A DNA stretch of 43,509 bases from Lachnospiraceae bacterium (lineage in GTDB: Bacteria > Bacillota > Clostridia > Lachnospirales > Lachnospiraceae): NCBI GenBank assembly GCA_009911505.1, contig QXXL01000157.1, positions 1-43,509 of the forward strand, given 5' to 3'. Made by a program: the position numbers and the translations under genes. This document shows, in pieces, positions 8,375-17,050 of the stretch. Under the pieces are notes generated by a model that saw only the letters and a list, made by a program, of their open reading frames with translations, did no database searches and was not told the DNA's origin. Positions within the stretch are counted from its first letter, which is position 1. Each line of letters begins with the position of its first letter.

Positions 8375-9958
8375 ATGGTTCGCAGAAAAAAAAGGACGGG
8401 AATCTTGCGCAGGTCTTTACTGTTGGCTTTAGGAGTTGTGCTGTTTCTAATCATTGTGATCTATGTGTTTTTTGGAATTTACTTCCGGTCACATTTTTTC
8501 TATCAGACCAGTATAGAAGATGTGGACGTCGGCGGCAAAACGGCAGAGCAGGCGGTTGACGAGCTGCGTTCGCAGGTACGGGATTATTTATTGACAATCT
8601 ATGATAGGGACGGCAATAAGTACCAGATCGTAGGCACGGATATTGAATATGATTATAAGCCTATGGGGGAAGAGGAGAAGCTGGTAAGTGAACAGAAGTC
8701 ATTTCTCTGGCCTGGTAAAATAGCAAAGAACAAGAAGTTAAGCGTAGACAAGAGTATTTCCTATGACGAGGACTTGCTGCGGGAAGAGGTGATGTCCTTT
8801 TCCTGTTTGCAGGAAGAAAACATGAAAAAACCAAAAGATGCCACGATTGAAATGACAGATAACGGCTATGAGCTGATTCCAGAGGAGCAGGGGAATTATC
8901 TGATTGCGGATAAAACGCTGGCTGCGGTTAAAGCGGTCGTGGAAGCGGGCGAAACCGAGTTTACCTTTACGGATGATCTGTATGAGAAGCCGAAGGTGAC
9001 TTCTGATGATGAGCTTTTAAAGGAGCGTATAACAAAAATCCAGTCTTTTTTTGGGGCAGAAATTACCTATGACATGGGAATGGATAAGGAAGTGGTGGAT
9101 CAGAGCGTAATCTCGTCCTGGATTGTAGTGGATGAGGATTATAATATATCTTTCGATGAAGAAAAAGTTGCTGCGTATGTACAGAGCCTTGCGAGCAAAT
9201 ACAATACATATGGCGACGAACGGGAGTTTTTGACGAGCAAAGGGGATACGGTTACGATTGGCGGAGGAGATTACGGCTGGGTTATCGATAAGGAAGCAGA
9301 GCGTGAGCAGCTATTGCAGGAAGTGAAAAATGGCGAAGTAAAGACCAGGGAGCCAGTTTATTCACAGACGGCAGTCAGCCGCAATAAGGATGATATCGGA
9401 AACACGTATATTGAGATTGATTATACTAACCAGCATATGTGGTATTATGAAAATGGCGTGATGAAAATTGATACGGATATTGTATCTGGGAATATTAGCC
9501 GAGGGAACGGATCGCCTGACGGTGTATTTAAGATTGTTTACAAAAAAAGCCCCGCCGTATTAAAGGGGGAGGATTATGAATCGAATGTGACGTACTTTAT
9601 GCCGTTTGCTTACAATGTTGGGATTCATGACGCTTCCTGGAGGAATGGAAAGTTTGGTGGGAATATATATAAGACAAGCGGTTCGCATGGCTGTATCAAC
9701 ACACCGGAAGAGGTAGTTACAATGATGTATGAGATGGTGAAGGTGGATACGCCAGTGATAGCCTACTATAGGGAAGAGGTCAAGCTGACAGCAGAGAATA
9801 CGAGGATTTCTAATGCGTATTCTTATTATGATGCCGAAAAGGAAAAGGCAAAAGAAGAGGCAGAAAGAAAGAAGGCACAGGAACAGGGCCAGGGGACTCC
9901 GGTTGCCGGGGAAGGGCAGCGGATTACAGAAGATGGAAGTGTTGAGAACGTGCCATAA
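8375..9958 (+). CDS. L,D-transpeptidase (YkuD domain) with peptidoglycan-binding region
   Basis: The 527-aa protein is anchored by one N-terminal transmembrane helix (residues ~13-37) after a basic start. Residues ~60-330 form the repeated extracellular region often annotated PG_binding_4. The YkuD domain (~345-475) has His418 in GIHDASW and the catalytic motif SHGCIN with His438 and Cys440. It would form 3-3 peptidoglycan cross-links or attach proteins to the wall, outside the membrane. The last ~50 residues are Lys/Glu/Gln-rich and probably disordered or helical. It is transcribed divergently from the ECF sigma operon, which suggests but does not prove envelope-stress control. Confidence 0.93.
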   Translation: MVRRKKRTGILRRSLLLALGVVLFLIIVIYVFFGIYFRSHFFYQTSIEDVDVGGKTAEQAVDELRSQVRDYLLTIYDRDGNKYQIVGTDIEYDYKPMGEEEKLVSEQKSFLWPGKIAKNKKLSVDKSISYDEDLLREEVMSFSCLQEENMKKPKDATIEMTDNGYELIPEEQGNYLIADKTLAAVKAVVEAGETEFTFTDDLYEKPKVTSDDELLKERITKIQSFFGAEITYDMGMDKEVVDQSVISSWIVVDEDYNISFDEEKVAAYVQSLASKYNTYGDEREFLTSKGDTVTIGGGDYGWVIDKEAEREQLLQEVKNGEVKTREPVYSQTAVSRNKDDIGNTYIEIDYTNQHMWYYENGVMKIDTDIVSGNISRGNGSPDGVFKIVYKKSPAVLKGEDYESNVTYFMPFAYNVGIHDASWRNGKFGGNIYKTSGSHGCINTPEEVVTMMYEMVKVDTPVIAYYREEVKLTAENTRISNAYSYYDAEKEKAKEEAERKKAQEQGQGTPVAGEGQRITEDGSVENVP

Positions 9959-10026
9959 GTTAAGCCAGTGCGGTTTCGTATGGGAATGGACAGGTGTGGG
10001 CAATCATGGTATTTCAGTGAACGTTT

Positions 10027-10884
10027 TTATACAATTGGATGTATCTGGTTCCTATTGCGCCATTCCCTTGGCGGAATCCCATAAACTGCCTTAAATGCCC
10101 TAGAAAAATGAAATGGGTTGTCATAACCAACGGCTTTGCTGATATCCCCCACTGACAGCTTTGTCAGCTTTAATAATTCTGAAGCCTTAGTCATACGATA
10201 ATTTAATAAAAATTCCTGCGGCGTACGCCCAACTGATTTTTTAAATATTTTTCCAAAATAACTGCGGTTTAAGCCGCAGTTATCTGCAATATCTTCAACA
10301 GAAATGTTGTTCTGGAAATTTTGCTCTATAAAACTGATTGCCTCATGGATGTAAAAATCCTGTAGCCGCCCGGTGCTCGAAAGCTGGATTGAGGAAACGG
10401 AGCGGGTCATGGCATCTAAAAAAAGATATAAATGCCCAATCAAATGGAACGGGGACATATTCCCGTGTTGGGCGATGTAGAGCATTTCATTCATCATTGT
10501 TTCCCGCAAATCATGGGAGGTTGCATGGTAAATAGGCGTATTTAGTGATAGGCCTGCAACTTCGACAGCTTCTTTGACACGTAATCCGTCAAATTCAATC
10601 CATACATATTCCCAAGGGCGTTCTTTGTCAGCGATGTAGGTATTGATTTGATGTGGAAATATCATAAAACCTTGGCTGCTTTTGACGCGGTAGGTTTTGG
10701 TTTGCCCGGATTTATCATCTGCATATAAAACACCTGTCCCAGAAATGATGTAATGGAATAGGAAGTGGTTTCTTGCAGCCGGGCCGAATGTGTGCGATGG
10801 GGCGCAGCGCTCCCAACCGAACTGGTAAAGGCTTAGGTCTACGAAATTTTCATTGGGGAAAACGGAGAATAATAAATCTTGCAT
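10027..10884 (-). CDS. AraC-family regulator, probably of the adjacent sugar operon
   Basis: The 285-aa protein has an N-terminal cupin-like sensing region (GPAARNHFLFHYIISGTGVL around residues 35-55) and a C-terminal double helix-turn-helix (~175-280) with the signature SVGDISKAVGYDNPFHFSRAFK. AAGGCGG precedes the start. It is divergent from a sugar-importer operon starting at 11351, the usual layout for activators of raffinose/melibiose-type operons. The effector is unknown. Its 3' end converges on the L,D-transpeptidase gene with 68 bases between them and no obvious terminator. Confidence 0.9.
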   Translation of the reverse strand: MQDLLFSVFPNENFVDLSLYQFGWERCAPSHTFGPAARNHFLFHYIISGTGVLYADDKSGQTKTYRVKSSQGFMIFPHQINTYIADKERPWEYVWIEFDGLRVKEAVEVAGLSLNTPIYHATSHDLRETMMNEMLYIAQHGNMSPFHLIGHLYLFLDAMTRSVSSIQLSSTGRLQDFYIHEAISFIEQNFQNNISVEDIADNCGLNRSYFGKIFKKSVGRTPQEFLLNYRMTKASELLKLTKLSVGDISKAVGYDNPFHFSRAFKAVYGIPPREWRNRNQIHPIV

Positions 10885-10930
10885 TTTTTACCGCCTTTGT
10901 TTGATGGGTTAATTTGGGAGTATTTGCTAT

Positions 10931-10960
10931 TTTATAATAGTATAACCGTAAACTTGTTAA
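10931..10960 (-). promoter_or_regulatory. Candidate promoter of the AraC-family gene
   Basis: On the - strand TTAACA (10960-10955) is followed after 18 bases by TATAAA (10936-10931), about 47 bases before the start codon at 10884. Confidence 0.45.
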
Positions 10961-10985
10961 AATACCAGACTTTTTTGTTGTTAGG

Positions 10986-11113
10986 TTTTTCAAACACGCT
11001 CTAGGCAAAATTTCGACGGCGATGCGGTGGCATCATCTAGAAATTTTAACGACGCAATGGTGCGAAGCAGATGGTTCCAGACTTCAATTTCTGTCCGGAT
11101 GGAGTACTAGAGC
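10986..11113. repeat. Candidate non-coding palindromic element A
   Basis: No gene is seen in 10885-11350. Within it, TTTTTCAAACACGCTCTAG (from 10986) and CTAGAGC (11107-11113) bracket ~130 bases; GCTCTAG (10998-11004) and CTAGAGC are perfect inverted repeats. Inside, AAAATTTC (11007-11014) pairs with GAAATTTT (11040-11047), enclosing GATGC-GGTG-GCATC (11021-11034). The layout resembles a decayed miniature inverted-repeat element or a structured RNA. The CAAACA-GCT motif recurs elsewhere in the window (28042, 42888, and partly inverted at 14777). Confidence 0.45.
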
Positions 11114-11164
11114 GAACGATAGGGAGTGGATGGCAAAGGGGATTTTTATTTACGCAGGATAGGG

Positions 11165-11205
11165 CTGTCAGATGACAGTAATTTTGCAAACCTACCAATT
11201 TGCAA
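11165..11205. promoter_or_regulatory. Candidate operators for the sugar operon
   Basis: CTGTCA-GA-TGACAG (11165-11178) is a perfect inverted repeat. Two direct copies of TTTGCAA follow at 11183 and 11199, 16 bases apart. They lie ~90-130 bases upstream of the -10 at 11292, a normal place for an activator such as the divergent AraC protein or a catabolite regulator. Assignment is inference. Confidence 0.4.
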
Positions 11206-11291
11206 GTTCTCTTATTGTATATTCTTAAAAAATCTCATTATGGTATATAATTGGAAAAAATATGCTATTTATAGGACGCATTATGGGATGT

Positions 11292-11297
11292 TATAAT
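11292..11297 (+). promoter_or_regulatory. Consensus -10 element for the sugar-importer operon
   Basis: A perfect TATAAT lies 54 bases before the chosen ATG at 11351. No good -35 hexamer sits 16-18 bases upstream, consistent with an activator-dependent promoter. Confidence 0.5.
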
Positions 11298-11350
11298 ACG
11301 TGTATAAGTTAAGGGTAAGGAAATCCAATAAGAGAAAGGAGCAAAAAGGG

Positions 11351-12622
11351 ATGAAGAAAAAATTAGTTTGTCTTCTCCTGGCATGTACGGTGCCGGCCTC
11401 GTTTTTGCTATCCGGGTGCAGCGCAAATAGCAGTGATGGCAAAATTCAAATTGAGCTGGTGCATTACAAGCCGGAAGCGGTGGATGTGTTTGAACAGCTG
11501 GAGGAGGAATTTAACAGCACGCATGACGACATCCATTTGACGATCAGTTCGCCGAATGATGCGATGACTGTGTTGAAAACCAGGTTTGTCCGGGAGGATT
11601 ATCCGGATATTCTGGGGATTGGCGGGGACATCAACTATTCGTACTTTATTGATTCGGACATTTTGGCGGACGTATCGGATTACGAAGGGCTTTCACAGAT
11701 TAACCCGGCGTATGTGGAGATTTTGGAGGGACTGGAGTTTGTGCCGACCGACGGGACATACGGGGTGCCTTATGTGGCAAATGCAGCGGGGGTTTTGTAC
11801 AACCGCGCTATGTTCAAGGAACACGGATGGGAAATTCCAAAGACCTGGGAAGAGTTAATGGCGCTGTGTGAAGAAATTCAGAAGGAAGGGATCCTGCCGT
11901 TTTATTTCGGGTTTAAAGATGTCTGGACCTGCCTTGCGCCGTGGAACTCGCTGGCAGTCGATCTTGCGCCCGCCGATGTATGCAAGCAGGTAAACGCAGG
12001 GAACGCCACATTTTCCGAAGAGTACCGGGAGGTTGCCGAAAAAATGCTGGAGCTGATAAAGTACGGTGAGGAAGGGCCGTTTGCGTATGGATACAACGAC
12101 GCCTGCACCGCGTTTGCGAACGGGCAGTCCGCAATGTTTGCGATCGGAAGCTATGCTATCCCGCAGATCAAATCGGTAAATCCGGATATGGACATCGACT
12201 CGTTTGTGATGCCGGGCAGCTCGGATGCCGACGGCAATACCTTAAATTCCGGCGTGGATCTGATGTTTGCCGTTACGGAGGAATGTGAGAATAAAGAAGC
12301 CGCGTATGAGGTTATTGATTTTCTGCTTGCGGATGAAAACGTGCAGGCGTACTTGGATGATCAGAATGCCGTTCCCTGCAAAACCGGGGATTTTACGCTT
12401 GCGCCGAACTTAGACGGTATGAAATCCTACATAGAGAGTGGAAATATGACGGATTACCAGGATCACTATTATCCGGCCGAGATGGCGGTGGATGCGCAGA
12501 TTCAGACGTTTTTAATCAACCAGGATCCGGATGCATTCTTAAAGAAATTTGATTCGGACTGGGCAAGGTATAACCGCGATATCATCCGTATGGTAGAAGA
12601 ATATAATGCGCAGCACAAATAA
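11351..12622 (+). CDS. Sugar ABC transporter substrate-binding lipoprotein (family 1)
   Basis: The start at 11351 (not the in-frame ATG at 11300) is preferred because AAAGGAG lies just upstream and a lipoprotein signal follows: MKKK, hydrophobic core, lipobox LLSGC with Cys23 as the lipidated residue. The 423-aa mature region has the family-1 solute-binding pattern (VHYKPEAVDVFEQLEEEFN, YGVPYVANAAGVLYNRAMF, FANGQSAMFAIGSYAIPQIK). It would capture an oligosaccharide outside the membrane and hand it to the two permeases that follow 21 bases downstream. With an alpha-galactosidase in the same cluster, raffinose-family or melibiose-type sugars are the likely cargo. Confidence 0.93.
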   Translation: MKKKLVCLLLACTVPASFLLSGCSANSSDGKIQIELVHYKPEAVDVFEQLEEEFNSTHDDIHLTISSPNDAMTVLKTRFVREDYPDILGIGGDINYSYFIDSDILADVSDYEGLSQINPAYVEILEGLEFVPTDGTYGVPYVANAAGVLYNRAMFKEHGWEIPKTWEELMALCEEIQKEGILPFYFGFKDVWTCLAPWNSLAVDLAPADVCKQVNAGNATFSEEYREVAEKMLELIKYGEEGPFAYGYNDACTAFANGQSAMFAIGSYAIPQIKSVNPDMDIDSFVMPGSSDADGNTLNSGVDLMFAVTEECENKEAAYEVIDFLLADENVQAYLDDQNAVPCKTGDFTLAPNLDGMKSYIESGNMTDYQDHYYPAEMAVDAQIQTFLINQDPDAFLKKFDSDWARYNRDIIRMVEEYNAQHK

Positions 12623-12643
12623 AGGGGAAGGAGACCTGAAAAA

Positions 12644-13510
12644 ATGAAAAAAATGAATAACAGGCAGCGGACCTTTGCACTGATGACAATACCGATTCTG
12701 ATACTGTTTTTTGCATTTAATACACTGCCTTTGATCAAAGGATTTATGTACAGCTTTACCAATTTTAAAGGATATGGAACGTACGACTGGGTGGGCTTTC
12801 GCAATTACGCCGATTTGTTCGGCGATATCCGCGTCGGAAAATCGTATCTGTTTACCATTAAATTTGCGCTGGTGGCAACGGTGGTTGTAAACGTGATCAG
12901 CCTGATGCTTGCGATTGGCTTAAACAGCAAAATTAAATTTAAAAGCGCCTTACGGGGTATGTATTTCGTACCGAATATTTTGGGCGCGCTGGTAGTCGGT
13001 TATATTTTTAACTACCTGTTTACCTATATTGTTCCGGCTGTTGTCGGCATGTTCGGCGGGGAAGCAAGCAGTATTTTGGCGAGCAGCAAGTGGGCGTGGG
13101 TTGCTATCGTAATCGTATGCTCCTGGCAGGCGATTGCGATGAATACGATTATTTACATATCCGGGCTGCAGACTGTACCGGAGGATGTATACGAAGCGGG
13201 CGCAATAGACGGCGCGACGGGCTGGGCGCAGTTTAAGCATTTGACGTTTCCGTTAATTATTCCGTTTTTCAGCATCAATATGGTTTTGAGCGTAAAAAAT
13301 TTCCTGATGGTATTCGATCAGATCGTAGCCTTGACAAAGGGCGGCCCGGCGCAGAGCACGGAGTCTATTTCTTATTTGATTTACAATAATGGTATGTCGG
13401 GCGGGCAGTTTGGTTTTCAGAGCGCGAACGCGGTTCTGTTCTTTGTCATTATTGTTGTATTCTCGGTTGTACAGCTTACAGTAACCGGTAAAAAGGAGGA
13501 GCAGTTATAA
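12644..13510 (+). CDS. Sugar ABC transporter permease (MalF/UgpA type)
   Basis: The 288-aa protein has about six transmembrane helices and the inner-membrane EAA loop (EAGAIDGATGWAQFKHLTFPLI, near residues 182-203) that docks to the ATPase. The N-terminal segment PILILFFAFNTLPLIKGF is typical of the first permease of CUT1 importers. GGGGAAGGAG precedes the ATG. It sits between the binding protein and the second permease and overlaps the latter's start codon by one base (TAATG), implying coupled translation. Confidence 0.93.
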   Translation: MKKMNNRQRTFALMTIPILILFFAFNTLPLIKGFMYSFTNFKGYGTYDWVGFRNYADLFGDIRVGKSYLFTIKFALVATVVVNVISLMLAIGLNSKIKFKSALRGMYFVPNILGALVVGYIFNYLFTYIVPAVVGMFGGEASSILASSKWAWVAIVIVCSWQAIAMNTIIYISGLQTVPEDVYEAGAIDGATGWAQFKHLTFPLIIPFFSINMVLSVKNFLMVFDQIVALTKGGPAQSTESISYLIYNNGMSGGQFGFQSANAVLFFVIIVVFSVVQLTVTGKKEEQL

Positions 13511-14358
13511 TGGAAAAAGAAATGAAAATAAAAGAAAAGGTCAATTGGCCAGTTACGGTCCTTTTGATACTGGGTTTGATTACAATTGCATTTCCGCTTT
13601 ATATGACAATCGTCATTGCGTTTAAGCAGCCGACGGAAATGACAAACAGCGTAGCGGGAATCCTCTCATTGCCGAAGCATTGGAGCTTATCCAACTTTGC
13701 GGAGGCTATGCGTGTAACGGATTTCTGGCGATCCTTGTTTAATAGTGTGTTAATTACTACAATTACCGTTGTGCTTTCGGTTGTGCTGCATTCGATGATT
13801 GGGTATGCAGTTGGGCGCAATAAGGCGCGGAATAAGTGGTATAATCTGGTGTATATGTATATTGTCAGCGGTATGTTTGTGCCGTTTGCTATCCTGATGA
13901 TGCCGCTTGTGAAGCAGACTGCGCAGATGGGGATTGCAAATATTGTTGGCGTAATCCTTTGTTATGTGGTATTCTATATGCCGATGAACCTGATGCTTTA
14001 TTCGGGATATTTGGTGAATATTCCGGTGGCGCTGGAAGAAGCGGCAAGGATTGACGGGGCGACGACGTTTCGGACGTTTTGGAAGGTGATTTTCCCGATT
14101 ATGAAGCCGATGCATGCGACGGTTGCGGTTATTACGGCTCTTAGTGTGTGGAATGATGTGATGACGCCCCTTGTGATTATGTCGGGGAGCGGGATGAATA
14201 CGCTTCCGCTGGCGCAGATGACGTTCCAGACGCAGTTCGGGACGAATTATAACCTGGCGTTCGCGTCTTATTTGCTGGCGCTGCTGCCGATATTGATTTT
14301 CTATATTATTTGCCAGAAGCAGATATTAAACGGAGTTGTAAATGGGGCGGTGAAATAA
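13510..14358 (+). CDS. Sugar ABC transporter permease (MalG/UgpE type)
   Basis: This second CUT1 permease (282 aa) has six predicted helices and the EAA motif EEAARIDGATTFRTFWKVIFPIM (split here as EEAARIDGATT and FRTFWKVIFPIM), residues ~177-199. It starts in the TAATG overlap with the preceding gene. No ATP-binding gene follows; Firmicute CUT1 systems commonly borrow a shared MsmK-type ATPase encoded elsewhere, which is the simplest explanation. The gene ends just before the large inverted repeat at 14389. Confidence 0.93.
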   Translation: MEKEMKIKEKVNWPVTVLLILGLITIAFPLYMTIVIAFKQPTEMTNSVAGILSLPKHWSLSNFAEAMRVTDFWRSLFNSVLITTITVVLSVVLHSMIGYAVGRNKARNKWYNLVYMYIVSGMFVPFAILMMPLVKQTAQMGIANIVGVILCYVVFYMPMNLMLYSGYLVNIPVALEEAARIDGATTFRTFWKVIFPIMKPMHATVAVITALSVWNDVMTPLVIMSGSGMNTLPLAQMTFQTQFGTNYNLAFASYLLALLPILIFYIICQKQILNGVVNGAVK

Positions 14359-14388
14359 AAGACTGATATATGTGTTGGGGAGGTGTAC

Positions 14389-14622
14389 GCCAGCCGGAGG
14401 GCAGGGTATGCGGTCGGAGCGGTGTTTCGGGATTAAGGGGCTCTAAAGTATCCCCTGTATGTGATTTGGGCGGACGCAACCGCCGGAAACGCGCCGTCCG
14501 TGGCGCGGTTCCGGCTTGCCCTGCCATCCGTGGCAGGGCATTGCTGTGGATCGGACGGGATACTTAAGTGCCCCTAAATTCCGTCACAAGGCTCCGGTCG
14601 CATACCCTGCCCTCCGGCTGGC
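14389..14622. repeat. 234-bp GC-rich inverted repeat with nested hairpins
   Basis: The gene-free stretch 14359-14856 holds this element. Its outer 24 bases (14389-14412 and 14599-14622) are perfectly complementary, and complementarity continues with a few mismatches to ~14456 and ~14557, giving arms of ~66 bases. The centre carries two further hairpins: 14482-14515 (14-bp stem, one mismatch, loop GTCCGT) and 14518-14539 (perfect 8-bp stem, loop ATCCGT). The two inner loops share the sequence CC-RTCCGT-GG. There is no T-run, so it is not an ordinary terminator. It could be a mobile palindromic element or an RNA structure that separates expression of the transporter and hydrolase genes. Confidence 0.85.
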
Positions 14623-14856
14623 TGCGTTTTCTCAACATTTACATACGGTTGTTTCTTTTATTTTGTGGAATAAGATAGGGAGTTTGGATTGCCGGGGGTG
14701 TCCTGGCGGAAGTGGCAGGGATATGTTAGTGTTGCTGCAATAGTAATTTTCTTTATTATTTTTTCCGGCTGGAGTGTGTTTGAAAAATGCTTTCTGACAG
14801 ATGACGGGAATGGTTTTTAAGCACGCTTTGGGATTACTGAGAAGGAGGACATGAAT

Positions 14857-17037
14857 ATGGGAATTATATTTGATAAAGGGAAGAATACGTTTACGTTACA
14901 TACGAAATCTTCTACATATCAGATGCAGGTGGATCGATTTGGGTTTTTGCTGCATCTTTATTATGGGAGGCGTACGGAGGGGTGTATGGATTATCTGCTT
15001 CAGTATGCGGACCGCGGGTTTTCCGGAAATCCTTATGATGCGGGGAATGACCGGGCGTATTCGATGGACGCGCTGCCGCAGGAGCTGCCCTGCCAGGGGA
15101 CGGGGGATTTTCGGAATACGGCGGTGGTGATCCGCAATGCCGACGGGTCTTATGGGTGTGATTTCCGTTATCAGGGGCATCGTATCCGGAAGGGGAAGTA
15201 TGCTCTGCCGGGGCTTCCTGCCGTTTATGCGGGGGAGGATGAGGCGGATACGCTGGAGATTGATCTGTTGGATGAGACGAGTAGGATTGAGGTGACGCTT
15301 TTTTACGGGGTTTTGCCGGAACAGAATGTGATTACAAGGAGCGCCTGTATTAAGAATCACGGCGCGGGGAAATGTTATCTGAAGAAGGCGCAGGCGGCAT
15401 GCCTGGATTTTGTGGGCGGGGAGTATGATTTGATTTGTTTTTATGGGCGGCATGCGATGGAGCGGAATGTGCAGCGGACTCCGGTGGCGCACGGGACGCA
15501 GGTGATCGGAAGCCGCAGGGGGACGTCCAGCCATCAGTATAATCCGATGTTTGTTCTGGCGGGGCGCGGTACGACGGAGGATACGGGAAGCTGTTATGCG
15601 ATGTCTTTTGTGTACAGCGGCAGTTTTAAGGGGGAAGTGGAGAAGGATCAGTTTAACCAGACGCGTGCGCTTCTGGGGCTTTCGGATGAGATGTTTTCTT
15701 ATCCGCTTGAGCCGGGAGAGGTGTTTTTTGTTCCGGAGGTGGTCTGTGCGTACAGCGGGAACGGGCTTTCGGGGCTGTCGCAGGATTTGCATGCCTGCTT
15801 CCGGAAGCATCTTTGCCGGGGGAAGTACCGGGATTGTTTGCGGCCGATTTTGCTGAACAGCTGGGAAGCGTCGTATTTTGATATTAACGGTAAGAATGTG
15901 TATGAGCTGGCAAGGCAGGCGGCGGATCTGGGGATTGAGATGCTGGTGATGGATGACGGCTGGTTCGGGAAGCGTGATGATGATAACAGCGGGCTGGGAG
16001 ACTGGTATGTGAATGAGAAGAAGCTGGGCGAGCCGCTTGATGCTTTGATCCGAAAGATTAACGGGCTGGGGCTGAAATTCGGGATCTGGTTTGAGCCGGA
16101 AGGCGTGAATGAGGACAGCGATCTGTTCCGGGAACATCCGGACTGGGCGCTTACGATTCCGGGGAGGAACCCGGTCCGGGGGCGCAACCAGCTGGTGCTG
16201 GATTTTTCCAGGCCGGAGGTGGTCGATCATATTTTCGGAAAGATGTGCCATATTCTGGACGCGTGCAATATAGAATATATTAAGTGGGATTTAAACCGCA
16301 GCCTAAGCGATTTGTATTCGTGTAATACGAAGGATCAGGGCAGGGTGGCTTATGATTATGTGCTGGGGCTTTATGATTTTCTGGAACGGCTGATGAAGCG
16401 TTATCCGGATATCCTGCTGGAGGGCTGCAGCGGGGGCGGCGGGCGGTTTGACGCCGGGATGCTTTATTATACGCCGCAGATTTGGTGCAGCGATAATACG
16501 GACGCCATAGACCGTGTCCGGATTCAGTACGGGACTTCGTTTGGGTATCCGGTTTCGGCAGTCGGCGCGCATGTTTCGGCAGCGCCGAATCATCAGACCG
16601 GACGGGTGACGCCATTTCATACCAGGGGCGTGACAGCCATGGCGGGTACGTTTGGGTATGAGCTGGATTTGGCGGCGCTGGACGAACGGGAAAAACAAAA
16701 GATTCGGGAACAGATCCGGGATTATAAGAAGTATGCGCATCTGGTGCTGGACGGGCTTTATTACCGGTTGACAGATCCGTGCGCCGAAGAGGCCGGGGCT
16801 TGGGAATTTGTTTCGGAGGATGGGTCAGAAGCGCTTGTCAATGTGGTCATGCAGGAGATACACGGGAATATGACGGTGAGCTATATCCGCTTAAAGGGGC
16901 TTTTACCCGGGTGCAGCTATAAAGAGCAGCACAGCGGGAAGGTTTATGCGTCGGACGCGCTGATGGAAGCAGGGGTTCCGGTTCCGTCTAAAATGGGGGA
17001 ATACCGGGCGTACCAGATGTATTTTGTGAAAATATAA
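14857..17037 (+). CDS. Alpha-galactosidase, GH36
   Basis: The enzyme hydrolyses terminal alpha-1,6-galactosyl residues (melibiose, raffinose family). GH36 signatures are present: the catalytic nucleophile Asp478 in IKWDLNRS, LEGCSGGGGRFD, and the acid/base Asp546 in WCSDNTDAIDR. Length (726 aa) matches the large bacterial tetrameric GH36 group, with an N-terminal beta-sandwich (~1-325), a TIM barrel (~330-640) and a C-terminal beta domain. AGGAGG (14843-14848) lies only two bases before an ATG at 14851 but eight before the ATG at 14857, so 14857 is preferred. No signal peptide, so it is cytoplasmic and acts on imported sugar. The next gene starts 13 bases downstream. Confidence 0.95.
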   Translation: MGIIFDKGKNTFTLHTKSSTYQMQVDRFGFLLHLYYGRRTEGCMDYLLQYADRGFSGNPYDAGNDRAYSMDALPQELPCQGTGDFRNTAVVIRNADGSYGCDFRYQGHRIRKGKYALPGLPAVYAGEDEADTLEIDLLDETSRIEVTLFYGVLPEQNVITRSACIKNHGAGKCYLKKAQAACLDFVGGEYDLICFYGRHAMERNVQRTPVAHGTQVIGSRRGTSSHQYNPMFVLAGRGTTEDTGSCYAMSFVYSGSFKGEVEKDQFNQTRALLGLSDEMFSYPLEPGEVFFVPEVVCAYSGNGLSGLSQDLHACFRKHLCRGKYRDCLRPILLNSWEASYFDINGKNVYELARQAADLGIEMLVMDDGWFGKRDDDNSGLGDWYVNEKKLGEPLDALIRKINGLGLKFGIWFEPEGVNEDSDLFREHPDWALTIPGRNPVRGRNQLVLDFSRPEVVDHIFGKMCHILDACNIEYIKWDLNRSLSDLYSCNTKDQGRVAYDYVLGLYDFLERLMKRYPDILLEGCSGGGGRFDAGMLYYTPQIWCSDNTDAIDRVRIQYGTSFGYPVSAVGAHVSAAPNHQTGRVTPFHTRGVTAMAGTFGYELDLAALDEREKQKIREQIRDYKKYAHLVLDGLYYRLTDPCAEEAGAWEFVSEDGSEALVNVVMQEIHGNMTVSYIRLKGLLPGCSYKEQHSGKVYASDALMEAGVPVPSKMGEYRAYQMYFVKI

Positions 17038-17050
17038 GGAAAGGACATTT

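Noticed and set aside
14370..14743. Short + strand frames over the 234-bp inverted repeat
   Set aside because: Translation follows palindromic DNA (Arg/Gly-rich), no family pattern and no well-placed ribosome binding site.
14896..16251. Long 451-codon open frame antisense to the alpha-galactosidase gene
   Set aside because: It is rich in Arg, Pro, Ile and His, lacks recognisable motifs, and is a typical shadow of a GC-rich + strand gene with intact catalytic motifs.
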